From: Ramlibacter pinisoli
Lineage (GTDB): Bacteria; Pseudomonadota; Gammaproteobacteria; Burkholderiales; Burkholderiaceae_C
NCBI RefSeq assembly: GCF_009758015.1
Contig: NZ_WSEL01000009.1
Coordinates: forward strand, 1,158,501 to 1,222,500
Direction: 5' to 3'
DNA: 64,000 nt
Under the pieces are notes generated by a model that saw only the letters and a list, made by a program, of their open reading frames with translations, ran no database searches and had not been told where the DNA came from. The position numbers and the translations under genes are program-made. Positions 1 to 9,040 of the stretch are shown here, piece after piece (position 1 is the first letter of the stretch; the number at the start of each line of letters is the position of its first letter).

Positions 1-62
1 GCAGCAGCGCCACGCTCTCCGCACTGCACCCGGAGCCACGCACCACCGATTCCCGTTGCCGC

Positions 63-98
63 AAAAAACAAAGCCGGCCAACGTGAGTTGACCGGCTT
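63..98 (-). terminator. Rho-independent terminator after tRNA-Leu
   Basis: On the minus strand a 12-bp stem (71-82 pairing with 87-98, one G-T wobble, 4-nt loop) is followed by a T-rich run (63-70). It starts 11 bases past the tRNA 3' end, so it should end the tRNA transcript and perhaps read-through from cphA. Confidence 0.85.
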
Positions 99-109
99 CA
101 TCAATGTTC

Positions 110-194
<85 letters not shown>

Positions 195-298
195 ATTTCA
201 GGAAGAGGTGGATTCTATATTGATCAGCCACCATCTTCAGCTGCCATGTCCGCTTCCGACCCGATGACAGACAGCGATCACTCGCGCGGTCTCGTCGT

Positions 299-2875
299 TC
301 AGTCGCCGGCAACGCGCCGGGCCAGGTGGGCGAGTGCCTCTTCCACCTGGTCCACCAGCACCAGGCACAGGTCTCCGGGTTGCAGCCGCGCGAGTGCGGC
401 GTCGATGGCGACGAACTCGCCGCGGATTTCCTCGACATGCGTGGTGCGGCTCGCGCCTTGCAGCCCCTCGCGCAGCAGCGCCATCACCTCGCCGTCGGCG
501 CGCCCGCGCTGGGCCGCGTCCTGGTACAGGAGGACGTCGTCGAAGGCGGCGCCCAGGATCAACGTCTGGTCGCGGATGTCCTGGTCGCGCCGGTCGCCGG
601 CGGCGCTGATGACCACCGAGCGGCGTTTCGCCGGCATCGCATCGACCGCGGCCACCAGCGCGCGCATCGCGTCGGGGTTGTGACCATAGTCGGCGATCAC
701 GGTCGCGCCCTGGTAGTCCATCACGTTGAAGCGAGCGGGCGCGTTGTGCGCGTCGTTGACGAAAGTCGCGAGGCCGTTGCGGATGGCGTCGAACGGCAGG
801 CCCGCGCCCCAGGCGGCGGCCACCGCCGCCATGACGTTCTCGACCTGGAAGCCGATCGTGCCGTTGCGGGTGATCGGGATGGCGGCCAGGGGGATGTGCG
901 CGCGCTGGCTGCCCTCCGCGGCGACCACGGAGCCTCCGTCCAGCGCCCGGTCGATGTAGACCTTGCGCCCGCCCTGGGCGCGATGCGCCACCATGACGGC
1001 GTTGTGGCGGTCGGCGGCGAAGAAGATCACCTTGCCCGGGCAGGCGTCGGCCATCGCCGCGACGATGGGATCGGCCGCGTTCAGCACCGCATAGCCTTCC
1101 TTGGGCGTCACGTTCTGCACGATCACGCGCTTGAGGACGGCCAGGTCCTCCACGGTGGTGATGTAGTTCAGCCCCAGGTGGTCCCCGTCGCCCACATTGG
1201 TGACAACTGCCACCTGGCAGTGGTCGAAGCCCAGGCCTTCGCGCAGGAGGCCGCCGCGCGCGGTCTCGAACACCGCCGCCTCGACGTCGGGATGCATCAG
1301 CACGCTGCGCGCGCTCTTCGGCCCGCTGCAGTCGCCGGAGTCGATCTGCCGGCCGTCGACGTAGACGCCATCGGTGTTGGTCATGCCCACCGTCAGTCCG
1401 CTGCTGGCGAACAGGTGCGCGATCAGGCGCGCCGTGGTCGTCTTGCCGTTGGTACCGGTGACCGCGACCACCGGGATGCGGCCGTCGTGGCCGGGTTCGA
1501 ACAGGTGGTGGATGATGGCCTCGCCGACGTGGCGCGGCCGGCCATAGGACGGCGACAGGTGCATGCGCAGCCCCGGCGCGGCGTTGACCTCGACGATGCC
1601 GCCGCCCTGCTCCTCCAGGGGTCTGAGCACGCTCTCGCACACCATGTCGACACCGCACACGTGCAGGCCCACCATCTGCGCCGCGGCGATCGCGCGCTCG
1701 GCGACCTCGGGGTGCACGTCGTCGGTCACGTCGGTGGCGGTGCCGCCGGTGGACAGGTTCGCGTTGTGGCGCATCCGCACGCGCTGGCCGCGCGCCGGCA
1801 CGCTGCCGATCGTCAGGCCCTGCTCGGCGAGCAGTGCGATGGCGATGTCGTCGATGCGGATCTTGGTCAGCGAGGTGGCGTGGCCATCGCCGCGGCGCGG
1901 GTCGGCGTTGACCTTGGCGACCAGTTGCTCCACCGTGTGCTCGCCGTCTCCCAGCACCAGCGGCGGCTCGCGCCGCGCGGCAGCGACCAGTCGGTCGCCC
2001 ACCACCAGCAGGCGGTAGTCGCTGCCGGGCAGGAACTTCTCGACCATCACCTCGCCGATCTCGGCCGCAGCCTTGTAGGCCAGCGCCATCGCGTCGCGGC
2101 TGGTGAGGTTGACCGTGATGCCCTTGCCCTGGTTGCCGTCCCGGGGCTTGACCACCACGGGCAGGCCGACCTCGAGCGCGGCGGCCCAGGCGTCGACCTC
2201 GTCGGCCACCGGCCGGCCGATGGGCACCGGCACGCCGGCGGCGTGCAACAGCTGCTTGGTCAGCTCCTTGTCCTGCGCGATCGACTCGGACACCGCGCTG
2301 GTCTGGTCGACCTCGGCGGCCCAGATGCGGCGCTGGTGCTTGCCCCAGCCGAACTGCACCAGGCTGCCCTCGGTCAGGCGCCGCCACGGGATGCCGCGCG
2401 CCGCCCCCGCCTGCACGATGGAGCCCGTGCTGGGGCCCAGGCGCACGTCCTCGTCGGTGTCGCGCAGACGGGCGATCGCCGCGTCGACGTCGAACCCGGC
2501 CTCGGGGTCCAGCGCGGCCGTGATCAGCTGCTGCGCGAGCTCGAAGGCCAGGCGGCCGACGGCCTCCTCGCAGTATTCGACGACGACCTGGTAGACGTGG
2601 GGTTCGACCGTGGCCTGCGTGCGGCTGAAGCTGACCGGGCAGCCGGCTTCTTCCTGCAGCGCGAGTGCCGCGGCCTCGAGCACATGGGCGAGCGACACCG
2701 CGCCGCCGGTGCGCAAGGCGCCGATGGCCGGAAACAGCTTGCGCAGCCGGGCCTCGAAGCCGGGGCGCCCGGTCATCGCGGTTTCGTCGGCCGCGCACGA
2801 CACGACGGCCTCGATGGCCGTGTGGCGGCTCCACAGGTTGGGCCCGCGCAGCGCGCGAAGGCGGGAAATGTCCAT
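299..2875 (-). CDS. cphA: Cyanophycin synthetase CphA
   Basis: Cytoplasmic ATP-dependent enzyme that builds cyanophycin (poly-Asp backbone with Arg side chains), a nitrogen store. At 858 aa it is close to the usual family length. The order is an N-terminal domain beginning with LRGPNLW, an ATP-grasp domain (about 190-460, with VVKPRDGNQGKG and IVEVNAAPG) and a Mur-ligase-like domain with intact P-loop GTNGKTTT near residue 474 followed by a complete C-terminal ligase lobe (ATVIADYGHNPDA). Both active sites therefore look functional. It follows cphA' by 13 bp and is surely co-transcribed with it. Export and degradation partners lie across a divergent promoter region. Confident call. Confidence 0.95.
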   Translation of the reverse strand: MDISRLRALRGPNLWSRHTAIEAVVSCAADETAMTGRPGFEARLRKLFPAIGALRTGGAVSLAHVLEAAALALQEEAGCPVSFSRTQATVEPHVYQVVVEYCEEAVGRLAFELAQQLITAALDPEAGFDVDAAIARLRDTDEDVRLGPSTGSIVQAGAARGIPWRRLTEGSLVQFGWGKHQRRIWAAEVDQTSAVSESIAQDKELTKQLLHAAGVPVPIGRPVADEVDAWAAALEVGLPVVVKPRDGNQGKGITVNLTSRDAMALAYKAAAEIGEVMVEKFLPGSDYRLLVVGDRLVAAARREPPLVLGDGEHTVEQLVAKVNADPRRGDGHATSLTKIRIDDIAIALLAEQGLTIGSVPARGQRVRMRHNANLSTGGTATDVTDDVHPEVAERAIAAAQMVGLHVCGVDMVCESVLRPLEEQGGGIVEVNAAPGLRMHLSPSYGRPRHVGEAIIHHLFEPGHDGRIPVVAVTGTNGKTTTARLIAHLFASSGLTVGMTNTDGVYVDGRQIDSGDCSGPKSARSVLMHPDVEAAVFETARGGLLREGLGFDHCQVAVVTNVGDGDHLGLNYITTVEDLAVLKRVIVQNVTPKEGYAVLNAADPIVAAMADACPGKVIFFAADRHNAVMVAHRAQGGRKVYIDRALDGGSVVAAEGSQRAHIPLAAIPITRNGTIGFQVENVMAAVAAAWGAGLPFDAIRNGLATFVNDAHNAPARFNVMDYQGATVIADYGHNPDAMRALVAAVDAMPAKRRSVVISAAGDRRDQDIRDQTLILGAAFDDVLLYQDAAQRGRADGEVMALLREGLQGASRTTHVEEIRGEFVAIDAALARLQPGDLCLVLVDQVEEALAHLARRVAGD

Positions 2876-2888
2876 GGCTAGCTCAAAC

Positions 2889-5084
2889 TCAGGCGGGCTG
2901 CGCGGAAGGGATGCCGTGGGCGTCGAAGGTCTCGATGCCGGCGATGATCAGGTCGGGCGGGATCTCCAGCGCCCAGGCGGCGGCGATCACGGCGAGCAGG
3001 GACTCGTCGGACAGGCCACCACGCGCCAGGCGCGCCGCGGGCGGCAGCCGCGTCTCGGCGCTGCCGGTGGCCAGCACGGGGCTGCCGTCCTGCAGGGTGA
3101 CGGCGCGACCGCCGCGCGCGCCGCTGCGGCGGTGCGCCAGCAGCGCCGGCACCTGCGGATCGGTGGCGTACAGGATCACCTCGCCGTCGCACAAGGTCCC
3201 CAGCGCGGCGACGCGTTCGTCGGCGGCGTTGAGCACCGCGACCCCGTCGTCCAGCACCACGTCGACCTGGGTACGCAGCACCTTGGCCATCTGCTCGATC
3301 GATTGCACGTCGAACTCGGCCAGCGTGCCGGCGCCGTCGAAATCCGTGACCACGCCGACCGTGCAGCGGTCGTAGGCCAGGCCGTCGCGCAGCATGGCGC
3401 GGGCATCGTTCTCGAACACCGCGGCCTGCACGTTGCGATTGACCAGCAGGCGGTGCGCCACGTCCCAGCGGCGCGCGTCGCCGGCCGCCAGCCGGCGGCG
3501 GTCGAGGTACAGGCCGTCGGCGCAGGCCAGGCCCACGCGCTGGCCGCGCAGCTGGGCGAGCCAGCCGACCAGCCGCGCGATGCGGGTGGTGTCGCGCGTG
3601 CCGGCGATGCCGACGATGGGGATGCGGCCGGCGTGCGCATGGTCGCCATTGCCGGGGAACAGCGCGTCGACGATGGCCCGGCCCACCGGGCGCGGCTTGC
3701 CGACGGCGGGTTTCAGGTGCGCCAGCAGGCCGGGGCCGGCGTTGACCTCGACGATCGCACCCCCCTGTTCGTGCAGCGGGCGGCCGATGTCCTGGGCCAC
3801 GAGGTCGACGCCGGCGATGTCCAGGCCGACGATGCGCGCGGCCAGTGCGACCACGTGCTCGACCTCGGGGTGGACCTGGTCGGTGCAGTCGATCGCGACG
3901 TTGCCATTGCGCTGGATCAGCACCTTGCGCCCCGCCTCGGGCACGGCCGCAGGCGAGAGGCCTTGCCGCGCCAGGTCGCCCAGGACGGACTCGTCTTCCT
4001 CGAGCACCAGGCGGTTCAGCGGGTGGTCCTCGCTGACGCCGCGGCGCGGGTCGCTGTTGATCTGCGCGTCGACCAGCTGGGCCACGGTGCAGCGGCCGTC
4101 GCCCGTGACCCAGGCGGTTTCGCCGCGGGCGGCCGCCACCACCTTGTCGCCGAGCACCAGCAGGCGGTGCTCGTCGCCGGAGACGTAGCGCTCGACCAGC
4201 ACCTCGCTGCCATGGCGCGCGGCGACCTCGAAGGCGGCCTCGACGTCCGCCCGGGTGCGCAGGTCCAGCATGACGCCGCGGCCGTGGTTGCCGTCGCTGG
4301 GCTTCACCACCACCGGCAGGCCGATGTCCTGCGCCGCCTCCCAGGCCTCGGCTGGCGATCCGGCGGCGCGGCCTTCCGGCACCGGCACGCCGCAGGCGGC
4401 GATCAGGCGCTTGGTCAGGTCCTTGTCGCGCGCGATGCCCTGGGCGATGGCGCTGGTGTGGTCGGTCTGTGCGGTCCAGATGCGGCGCTGGCGCGCGCCG
4501 TGCCCCAGCTGCACCAGGTTGCCGTCGTTCAGGCGGATGTGCGGAATGTGCCGGTCGGTCGCCGCGGCGACGATGGCCGCGGTGCTGGGGCCGAGGTAGG
4601 AGTCGTCGACCTGCTCGCGCACCTGCGCGACCGCGGCCGCGACATCGAAGGATTCGTCGTTGATCGCCGCCATCAGCAGGCGATGGCCCTGCGCCAGCGC
4701 GCTGCGCGCGACCTGCTCGTCGCGGGCACGGAACACCATGCGGTAGACGCCGGGTCGCGAGGTGCTGCGCGTCTGACCGAAGCCGGTGGGCATGCCGGCC
4801 AGGTTCAGCAGCTCGATGACCACGTGCTCCAGCACGTGGCCGGCCCAGGTGCCCTCCTGCAGGCGCTGCAGGAAGCCGCCGCGCTCCCCGACGCCGCAGT
4901 GGTGCTCGATCAGCGCCGGCAGCAGCGCGGTGAGGCGCTCATTGAAGCCGGGCAGCAGGTTCGAGGGCCAGTCTTCCAGTTCGCCGAGGTCCAGCCAGAC
5001 CTCGAGCACCGGGCGGTAGGTCCACACGTTGGGGCCGCGCAGGTAGTTGATGCGCAGCAGTTGGATGTCGTTCTTCTTGCTCAT
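2889..5084 (-). CDS. cphA': Second cyanophycin synthetase, CphA' type, degenerate Mur domain
   Basis: A 731-aa paralogue of the downstream CphA and first gene of the operon. The N-terminal domain (LRGPNVW) and ATP-grasp domain (VVKPSDGNHGRG, IVEVNAGPG) are well kept. The Mur-ligase P-loop at about 494-500 reads GTRDTT, so the glycine-lysine that binds ATP phosphate is gone, and the protein ends right where the third Mur lobe should begin. Paired cphA/cphA' genes are known in Burkholderiales, and cyanobacterial CphA2 with a reduced Mur half polymerises beta-Asp-Arg dipeptides. A similar role, or a structural subunit for CphA, is inference. Confidence 0.9.
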   Translation of the reverse strand: MSKKNDIQLLRINYLRGPNVWTYRPVLEVWLDLGELEDWPSNLLPGFNERLTALLPALIEHHCGVGERGGFLQRLQEGTWAGHVLEHVVIELLNLAGMPTGFGQTRSTSRPGVYRMVFRARDEQVARSALAQGHRLLMAAINDESFDVAAAVAQVREQVDDSYLGPSTAAIVAAATDRHIPHIRLNDGNLVQLGHGARQRRIWTAQTDHTSAIAQGIARDKDLTKRLIAACGVPVPEGRAAGSPAEAWEAAQDIGLPVVVKPSDGNHGRGVMLDLRTRADVEAAFEVAARHGSEVLVERYVSGDEHRLLVLGDKVVAAARGETAWVTGDGRCTVAQLVDAQINSDPRRGVSEDHPLNRLVLEEDESVLGDLARQGLSPAAVPEAGRKVLIQRNGNVAIDCTDQVHPEVEHVVALAARIVGLDIAGVDLVAQDIGRPLHEQGGAIVEVNAGPGLLAHLKPAVGKPRPVGRAIVDALFPGNGDHAHAGRIPIVGIAGTRDTTRIARLVGWLAQLRGQRVGLACADGLYLDRRRLAAGDARRWDVAHRLLVNRNVQAAVFENDARAMLRDGLAYDRCTVGVVTDFDGAGTLAEFDVQSIEQMAKVLRTQVDVVLDDGVAVLNAADERVAALGTLCDGEVILYATDPQVPALLAHRRSGARGGRAVTLQDGSPVLATGSAETRLPPAARLARGGLSDESLLAVIAAAWALEIPPDLIIAGIETFDAHGIPSAQPA

Positions 5085-5208
5085 GAGCGGAGCGCGGCCG
5101 GGTGATCAGCCGGGGGATCAATTGTGCGCCTGATGAGACGGGGGCCCGATTGGGCGAAAATCCGCGCCCAGGCAGGGCGCGAGGCCCCGGCTTCCCAACG
5201 AGCGTCGA

Positions 5209-7449
5209 ATGCAACCTACTTCTCCAGCCGCCACAGTGCCGGGCCTGCCACCGGACTGGCGACAGGCGCTCGCCGACAGGCTAGCCAGCAACGAGAACGT
5301 CCTGGCGACGCTTCAGGTTGACATCAGCCCGGCCATGAATTTCCACGACGGCGCGCTGGCCATGAGCGATCGCCGCCTGCTGGCCTGGGACGCAGGCCGC
5401 TGGTCGGAGTGGCCGTTGGCCGCAGGCCTGCAGCTGCGCCAGGGCGACCACGCCGGCATCGGCACCCTGGAACTGCTGGACGACCAGGGGCGGCTCGCCC
5501 TGTGGCGCTTCACGCTGGCCCAGCAGCGCGCGGTGCTGGACTTCGTCGCCCGCTTCGAGCGCCTGCAGTCGGGCAAGCCCGCTCCGGGGGAAGCCACTGA
5601 CGAGGACGAGGCCGACGAGGCGGACACCCGCCCCCCTTCGACCTGGGTGCTGCTGCGCCTGGGCCGTTTCGCCCGCCCCTACCGCAAGCAGCTCGCGATC
5701 GGGTTCGGACTGACGCTCGCGTCCACGGCCGCGACGCTCGTGCCGCCCTACCTGACCATCCCGCTGATGGACAAGGTGCTGATCCCGTTCCAGAACGGGC
5801 AGCGCATCGACCCGGGCTTCGTGTTGCTGCTGCTGTCGGGCCTGCTGGGTTCGGCGCTGCTGGCCTGGAGCCTGGGCTGGGCGCGGACCTGGCTGCTGGC
5901 CCTGGTGTCCGAGCGCATCGCGGCCGACCTGCGCACCACGGCCTTCGAGCACCTGCTGCAACTGTCGCTTGACTACTTCGGTGCCAAGCGCACCGGCGAC
6001 CTGGTCGCGCGGATCGGCTCCGAGACCGACCGCATCTCGGTCTTCCTGTCGCTGCACGCCCTGGACTTCGCCACCGACGTGCTGATGTTCGCCATGACCG
6101 CGGCGATCCTCTTCTCGATCAATCCCTGGCTGGCATTGGTGACGCTGCTGCCGCTGCCGTTCATCGCGTGGATGATCCACGTGGTGCGCGATCGCCTGCG
6201 CACCGGCTTCGAGAAGATCGACCGCGTCTGGGGCGACGTGACCAGCGTGCTGGCCGATACCATCCCCGGCATCCGCGTGGTCAAGGCCTTCGCGCAGGAG
6301 CGGCGCGAGGCGCAGCGCTTCCGCGAGGCCAACCAGGCGAACCTCGCCGTCAATGACAAGCTCAACAAGACCTGGAGCCTGTTCTCGCCCACGGTGTCGC
6401 TGCTGACCGACGTGGGCCTGCTGGTGGTCTGGGCCTTCGGCATCTGGCTGGTCAGCCGCAGCGAGATCACGGTGGGCGTGCTGACGGCGTTCATCGCCTA
6501 CATCGGGCGCTTCTACACGCGGCTCGATTCGATGAGCCGCATCGTCTCGGTCACGCAGAAGGCGGCCGCCGGCGCCAAGCGCATCTTCGACATCCTGGAC
6601 CATGTGTCCAACGTGCCCGAGCCGGCGAATCCGGTGCAGATCGGAACGCTGGAGGGCGCGATCGAGATGCGGGGCCTGGGCTTTCGCTATGGCAACCGCA
6701 GCGTGATCCGCGACCTCGACCTCGCGATCCGCCCCGGCGAGATGATCGGCCTGGTGGGCCACAGCGGCTCGGGCAAGAGCACGCTGGTCAACCTGATCTG
6801 CCGCTTCTACGACGTGAGCGACGGCGCGATCCGGGTCGACGGCACCGACATCCGCCGCTTCGGCGTGGCCGACTACCGGCGCCACATCGGCCTGGTGCTG
6901 CAGGAGCCCTTCCTGTTCTTCGGCACCATCGCCGAGAACATCGCCTATGGCCGGCCGGACGCGACCCGGGCCGAGATCGTGGCCGCGGCGCGCGCCGCGC
7001 ACGCGCACGAGTTCATCCTGCGCCTGCCGCTGGGCTACGACTCGATGGTGGGCGAGCGCGGCCAGGGCCTGTCCGGCGGCGAACGCCAGCGCATCTCGAT
7101 CGCCCGCGCGCTGCTGATCGACCCGCGCATCCTGATCCTCGACGAGGCCACCTCCAGCGTCGACACCGAGACCGAAAAGGAGATCCAGAAGGCGCTGGAC
7201 AACCTGGTGCAGGGGCGCACCACGATCGCCATCGCGCACCGGCTGTCGACCTTGCGCCGCGCCGACCGGCTGGTGGTGATGGACCGGGGCCGGGTGGTCG
7301 AGGTGGGCCCGCACGACGAGCTGATCGCCCGGCAGGGCGCCTATTGGCGGCTGTACGAAGCGCAGGCGCGCCAGGTCGACGAGGAAGACAGTGGCGAGGA
7401 CCTGCGCCTGCCGGCGCCCGCGCATGCGGCGCATCCCGCGGGGCAATGA
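5209..7449 (+). CDS. Cyanophycin-locus ABC exporter (fused TMD-NBD)
   Basis: A 746-aa half-transporter of the ABCB exporter type. Residues 1-125 form an extra N-terminal domain resembling a bacterial PH-like fold. Residues 126-145 are an acidic linker. A six-helix transmembrane domain follows (about 160-450). The ATPase domain has Walker [10 protein letters not shown], signature [10 protein letters not shown] and Walker [13 protein letters not shown], and should work as a homodimer. It is divergent from cphA' across 124 bp and overlaps the DUF1854 gene by ATGA. I recall this pair being repeatedly linked with cphA in Burkholderiales. The cargo is unknown; cyanophycin, its dipeptides or a precursor are guesses. 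Confidence 0.9.
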   Translation: MQPTSPAATVPGLPPDWRQALADRLASNENVLATLQVDISPAMNFHDGALAMSDRRLLAWDAGRWSEWPLAAGLQLRQGDHAGIGTLELLDDQGRLALWRFTLAQQRAVLDFVARFERLQSGKPAPGEATDEDEADEADTRPPSTWVLLRLGRFARPYRKQLAIGFGLTLASTAATLVPPYLTIPLMDKVLIPFQNGQRIDPGFVLLLLSGLLGSALLAWSLGWARTWLLALVSERIAADLRTTAFEHLLQLSLDYFGAKRTGDLVARIGSETDRISVFLSLHALDFATDVLMFAMTAAILFSINPWLALVTLLPLPFIAWMIHVVRDRLRTGFEKIDRVWGDVTSVLADTIPGIRVVKAFAQERREAQRFREANQANLAVNDKLNKTWSLFSPTVSLLTDVGLLVVWAFGIWLVSRSEITVGVLTAFIAYIGRFYTRLDSMSRIVSVTQKAAAGAKRIFDILDHVSNVPEPANPVQIGTLEGAIEMRGLGFRYGNRSVIRDLDLAIRPGEMIGLVGHSGSGKSTLVNLICRFYDVSDGAIRVDGTDIRRFGVADYRRHIGLVLQEPFLFFGTIAENIAYGRPDATRAEIVAAARAAHAHEFILRLPLGYDSMVGERGQGLSGGERQRISIARALLIDPRILILDEATSSVDTETEKEIQKALDNLVQGRTTIAIAHRLSTLRRADRLVVMDRGRVVEVGPHDELIARQGAYWRLYEAQARQVDEEDSGEDLRLPAPAHAAHPAGQ

Positions 7450-7910
7450 CGATGGTCCGACTCGAACGCAATCGCTTTGGTCGCCTGGTGCTGACGCTGG
7501 CCGACGGCACGGTGCACGAGGGCGTCGTGCCGGTGCGGGCCTTCCCGCTGGCCGCGCCTGAGGAGGGCGTGTCGCTGGTGGGCGCCGAGGGGCGCGAGCT
7601 CGCCTGGGTGCCTCACCTGGATGAGCTGCAGCCCCAGGACCGTGCGCTGATCGACGACGAACTGGCAGGCCGCGAGTTCGTGCCGACGGTGCAGCGCATC
7701 GAGGCTGTGTCCAGCTTCTCGACGCCCAGCACGTGGAGCGTGGTGACGGACCGCGGGTCGACGCGCTTCGTGCTGAAAGGCGAGGAGGACATCCGGCAGC
7801 TGGGCAATGGGGCGCTGCTGATTGCGAGCGCGGAGGGGATCAACTTCCGGATTGCGGATCGGTGGGGATTGGACCGGAAGTCGCGGGGGGTGTTGGAGAG
7901 GTTCCTGTAG
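7446..7910 (+). CDS. DUF1854 family protein of the cyanophycin locus
   Basis: 154 aa, soluble, no signal peptide or membrane segment. The start was chosen because its ATG overlaps the stop of the ABC transporter gene (ATGA), a translational-coupling arrangement. It has the DUF1854 look: an N-terminal beta-rich part with VPVRAFPL, then a region rich in short strands ending [14 protein letters not shown] and a C-terminal [13 protein letters not shown]. The function is unknown; the coupling suggests it regulates or docks on the transporter. The residues [10 protein letters not shown] look like a nucleic-acid or nucleotide-binding strand-loop, but that is only an impression. Confidence 0.85.
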   Translation: MTMVRLERNRFGRLVLTLADGTVHEGVVPVRAFPLAAPEEGVSLVGAEGRELAWVPHLDELQPQDRALIDDELAGREFVPTVQRIEAVSSFSTPSTWSVVTDRGSTRFVLKGEEDIRQLGNGALLIASAEGINFRIADRWGLDRKSRGVLERFL

Positions 7911-7978
7911 GCTGCCTCGGCCTGGCGTCGGCGCTACACTCAGCAGAAGCCTTCTTCCGCACCGCTCTCGCCTGCCGC

Positions 7979-8905
7979 ATGCGCCGACGCGACCTGCTCT
8001 TCTCCTCGCTTCTCACTGGGACAACGATGCGCCTGGCCGCACAAACGCCCACCCGGGGTCGGCTCGTCATCGTCGGCGGCGCCGAGGACCGCGTGCAGGA
8101 CCGATTGATCCTGCGGCGCTTCCTCCAGCATGCAGGCGGACCGCAGGCCCGCGTCCGGTTGCTGACCGCGGCCAGCTCCGTTCCACTGGTGGTCGCCGCG
8201 AGCTACCGGCAGGCATTCGCCGAGCTCGGCGCGGGCGACTGTGAACTGTTGCCGCTCCTCGAGCGCGACGCTGCGTTCCTGCCCGAAGTCGTGCAGGCCA
8301 TCCTGGACGCGGATGCCATCTTCATCAGCGGCGGCAACCAGTCGCGACTGATGGACGTCCTGCGCGAGACGCCTGCGATGGCCGCCCTGCACCACGCCCA
8401 TCGGCACCTCGGGCGCTGCATCGGTGGCACGAGCGCCGGGGCGGCGGCAATGTCGCGCCACATGATCGTGCAAGGCCCTGCCATGCGCCATCCTCGCAAG
8501 GACGTGGTCGGCACGGGCGTCGGGCTCGGCCTCCTGCCGGCGGCGATCGTCGACCAGCACTTCTCGCAACGGGGACGGCTCGCGCGCCTGCTCTCGGCGC
8601 TCGCCCAGCGCCCCGACCTGCTCGGCGTGGGGGTCGACGAGGACACCGCCCTGGTCGTCGAGAGCCAGGAGGCGATCGAGATCATCGGCAGCGGCGCCGT
8701 CACGCTCGTGGACGCCTCTTCCGCGCACACCAACCTCGCCGAGCTCGAGCCGGAGAGCCAGATCGAGATGCTGGGTCTGCAGGTGCACACCCTGCCGGCG
8801 GGCCGCCGCTATCCGGTGCGACCCGCGCGGCAGAACGCGACGTGGCCGCCGGGGCTGCGGGAAGCGGTGCAGCGACTCGTCGAGCAGGTGCCGCTGCCGT
8901 CCTGA
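7979..8905 (+). CDS. cphB: Cyanophycinase (serine exopeptidase, S51 family)
   Basis: Hydrolyses cyanophycin to beta-Asp-Arg dipeptides. The nucleophile serine is in GGTSAGA (S152 with this start), with the preceding family motif FISGGNQSRLM and the VDQHFSQRGR region that helps form the active site. Two starts are possible: ATG 7979 (308 aa), which adds a twin-arginine-like MRRRDLLFSSLL stretch, and ATG 8027 (292 aa, weak GGGA upstream), which would be cytoplasmic like classical CphB. The longer form might be exported, which would matter because an exporter is encoded next door. Transcribed after the DUF1854 gene with a 68-116 bp gap. Confidence 0.92.
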   Translation: MRRRDLLFSSLLTGTTMRLAAQTPTRGRLVIVGGAEDRVQDRLILRRFLQHAGGPQARVRLLTAASSVPLVVAASYRQAFAELGAGDCELLPLLERDAAFLPEVVQAILDADAIFISGGNQSRLMDVLRETPAMAALHHAHRHLGRCIGGTSAGAAAMSRHMIVQGPAMRHPRKDVVGTGVGLGLLPAAIVDQHFSQRGRLARLLSALAQRPDLLGVGVDEDTALVVESQEAIEIIGSGAVTLVDASSAHTNLAELEPESQIEMLGLQVHTLPAGRRYPVRPARQNATWPPGLREAVQRLVEQVPLPS

Positions 8906-9040
8906 GAGAGTGGCCAGCCGCGGAGCAGCGCAAGGCGCTCAGCGGGTCTGGGTCACGGCTGCATCTGACCGAAGGCAGACCTCACCGGTGTCGCGATAGC
9001 CTCGGCTAGCAAGAAAGCGCGATGTGCCCCTGGCAGTGCC

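Noticed and set aside
326..2881. 851-codon plus-strand open frame opposite cphA
   Set aside because: Antisense shadow of a strongly conserved gene; composition is Arg/Ala/His/Asp-rich with no domain, as expected opposite GC-rich codons.
2610..5105. 831-codon plus-strand open frame opposite cphA'
   Set aside because: Same antisense shadow effect; no motifs, while the minus strand encodes a clear synthetase.
5281..7446. 721-codon minus-strand frame opposite the ABC exporter
   Set aside because: Antisense of a gene with intact Walker motifs; His/Asp/Arg-rich shadow without domains.
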